From: Nocardia macrotermitis
GTDB taxonomy: Bacteria > Actinomycetota > Actinomycetes > Mycobacteriales > Mycobacteriaceae
Assembly: GCF_009604405.1 (NCBI RefSeq)
Contig: NZ_WEGK01000022.1
Coordinates: 49,809-113,808, forward strand
Direction: 5' to 3'
Length of the DNA: 64,000 bases
In this document: positions 62,807 to 64,000 of the stretch, piece after piece
Layout of the letters: each line of letters begins with the position of its first letter
Numbering within the stretch: the first letter of the stretch is position 1
The notes under the pieces: generated by a model
Database searches by the model: none
What the model was told of the DNA's origin: nothing
Seen by the model: the letters and a program-made list of their open reading frames with translations, nothing else
Made by a program: the position numbers and the translations under genes

Positions 62807-63544
62807 TCAGCCTACGAGGATCGTGTACCCCAGCAGCGTCGCGATGACCAGCAGGACGATCTCGACCTTCTTGAAACCGTGCGGCACGGTCCGCCCGCGG
62901 CGGATCAACCACAACCCGACCAGCAGACCGATCGACACCGAAATCAGATGTCCGACATTCGTGAAGCTCCGCCCCATCGCCACACCGGCGACGGCGACCG
63001 CCAGCCAGGTGATCGCCCAGGTCGGCCGCCACCGCGACGGCATCAGCACCAGGAAGGCCCCGATCAACGCCATCGAGCCGTAACTGATCCCGACGTCCTC
63101 GGCGTGGGTGATCGCCAACGGCAGCCAGTGCGCCTCCACCGCCACCCACAGCCCCAGGGCGACGAGCAACGTCGATCCGAGATGTCCGGCGAGGAAGATG
63201 CGAATCAGGCGGCTCGCACCGAATTTGAGCTCGGCCAGGGCCAGCAGACAGATCAGCAGCGGCAACACCAGCAGCGAGGTGTCGGTGTCACCGATCAGCA
63301 GCGCACTCGAGAACAGCGTGCCGAGATGGCCGTTCAACAGGTTGTACAGATTGGTGCTGGCATGCAGCATCACGCGGGTCTGCGCGGAATTGCTCAGCAC
63401 CGAGACCAGCACGGTCACCAGGATGAGCAACGCCGCGTAGCCGTAGGTCGCCGGTAGGAACAGCCGACGCCAGCGAAAGCGGGACGTCGTGACCGAAACG
63501 GTCGGCGTCGTCGTCTCCTGGTTGGGTGCCGCGAGCACCACCAT
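62807..63544 (-). CDS. rhomboid-like membrane protein
   Basis: 245 residues, six membrane segments. STNLYNLLNGHLGTLFSSALLIGDTD, HAEDVGISYGSMALIGAF (GxSxG) and FTNVGHLISVSIGLL are shared with the next gene downstream. The ATG at 63544 follows AAAGGGA by five bases; a GTG at 63562 is less likely. Substrates unknown; a 24-residue peptide gene lies 155 bases upstream on the same strand. Confidence 0.8.
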   Translation of the reverse strand: MVVLAAPNQETTTPTVSVTTSRFRWRRLFLPATYGYAALLILVTVLVSVLSNSAQTRVMLHASTNLYNLLNGHLGTLFSSALLIGDTDTSLLVLPLLICLLALAELKFGASRLIRIFLAGHLGSTLLVALGLWVAVEAHWLPLAITHAEDVGISYGSMALIGAFLVLMPSRWRPTWAITWLAVAVAGVAMGRSFTNVGHLISVSIGLLVGLWLIRRGRTVPHGFKKVEIVLLVIATLLGYTILVG

Positions 63545-63663
63545 GGGGATCCCTTTCGTCACTGCTCCGGAGGCAGCTCCACCGGCGTACCATCCATCAT
63601 CCGGAACCAGGCTGCAAGTCGGCTAGCTGTCACCTGTGAAAGTACTGTGTCGCCGCGATATGC

Positions 63664-63682
63664 TCCGGCCGTTGCGGCCGGA
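63664..63682 (-). terminator. hairpin after the 24-residue peptide gene
   Basis: TCCGGCCG and CGGCCGGA form a perfect 8-bp stem with a 3-base loop, ending 36 bases behind the peptide stop. It could make the peptide message monocistronic. Confidence 0.55.
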
Positions 63683-63699
63683 ATGCCTGATTGCCGCTG

Positions 63700-63774
63700 C
63701 TAGTCGCCGGAACCGCTCGCGAGAGCGGAGATCATGGTGCTGATGTAGGTGGCGAGGCCGCTGAGCAGGTCCAT
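63700..63774 (-). CDS. 24-residue hydrophobic peptide
   Basis: An open frame of 24 codons, beginning MDLLSGLATYIS and ending ALASGSGD. AGGAGA lies seven bases before the ATG, an ideal ribosome site, and TATGAT (63812-63817) fits a -10 element about 38 bases upstream of the start. Residues 2-19 are predicted to form one amphipathic or hydrophobic helix, then a polar Gly/Ser/Asp tail. It stands between the 5S rRNA terminator and a hairpin of its own. Small porins and modulin-like peptides have similar size, but no homology is claimed. Confidence 0.6.
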   Translation of the reverse strand: MDLLSGLATYISTMISALASGSGD

Positions 63775-63838
63775 CTTGGTGTCTCCTAGTCGAGAGATTG
63801 TGACCGGCCGAATCATACACAAGTCCGGGAAACAGCGA

Positions 63839-63863
63839 AGGCCCCCAGCAATGCTGGGGGCCT
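63839..63863 (-). terminator. terminator of the rRNA operon
   Basis: AGGCCCCCAGC and GCTGGGGGCCT form a perfect 11-bp stem with a 3-base loop, beginning 14 bases behind the 5S rRNA, followed by TTCGCTGTTTCC. Confidence 0.85.
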
Positions 63864-63876
63864 CCACGAAAATTGT

Positions 63877-63993
63877 TCCGGCGGTGTCCTACTCTCCCAC
63901 ACCCTGTCGAGTGCAGTACCATCGGCGCAGGTGGCCTTAGCTTCCGGGTTCGGAATGGGACCGGGCGTTTCCCCACCGCTATAGCCGCCGTAA
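63877..63993 (-). rRNA. rrf: 5S ribosomal RNA
   Basis: On the minus strand it begins TTACGGCGGC and ends near CACCGCCGGA, whose ends pair as helix I. GGGGAAACGCCCGGTCCCAT and the CGAACCCGGAAGCTAAG loop are diagnostic, as is GATGGTACTGCACTCG. 117 bases is the normal length. It is the 3' end of an rRNA operon whose 23S and 16S genes lie beyond the right edge. Confidence 0.95.
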
Positions 63994-64000
63994 CTCTATG

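Overview
The window is high-GC actinomycete DNA, most likely from a Nocardia-like member of the Mycobacteriales. Evidence: the mismatch endonuclease NucS, the GlgE maltosyltransferase pathway, the CysO-Mec-CysM cysteine route, many apparently leaderless genes (a TAnnnT hexamer 6-8 bases before an ATG or GTG), and a gene order from about 27 kb to the right end that follows, as I recall it, M. tuberculosis Rv1343c back to Rv1321. The species cannot be named from the sequence alone.

Left part (1-27 kb, accessory). Oxidoreductases stand next to their probable regulators: an EthA-like monooxygenase with an AraC regulator, two SDR genes each divergent from a TetR gene with palindromic operators, and a DapB-like dehydrogenase. 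Then come a gene of unknown function behind a perfect SOS (LexA) box, a second-type YidC with a small membrane protein, a HicB-like/methyltransferase/DUF4184 operon, a VIT-type metal transporter, an enoyl-reductase-like protein with an AraC regulator, and trpS preceded by a complete Trp attenuator. After these lie XRE, LysR, TetR and PadR regulators, a FAD monooxygenase and a drug-efflux MFS pump.

Middle part (27-43 kb, conserved core). A LprD-like protein and a DUF3817 protein; an inserted YefM-YoeB toxin-antitoxin pair; RdgB, RNase PH, a metallo-beta-lactamase phosphodiesterase and a rhomboid; CysM, CysO and Mec; DUF2017 and ClpS; PncB with PncA (NAD salvage); a ceramidase; DinG; DoxX; and an NCS2 purine permease.

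Right part (43-64 kb). Two tandem SRPBCC-AMP-ligase fusion proteins interrupt the conserved order. Then GlgP, GlgE and GlgB (alpha-glucan metabolism) with a dienelactone hydrolase, a thioredoxin-fold/TPR protein, FadA4, methylmalonyl-CoA epimerase, a DivIVA-like coiled-coil protein, NucS, two rhomboid-like proteins, a 24-residue peptide gene and 5S rRNA.

The least expected signals are non-coding. Two dispersed hairpin-repeat families are present. One has three copies with a conserved loop and compensatory stem changes, one copy being translated inside glgP. The other has two copies directly behind stop codons. There is also a textbook trpS leader peptide with terminator and antiterminator. 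The most unusual proteins are the SRPBCC-ligase pair, one member of which has lost the catalytic lysine.
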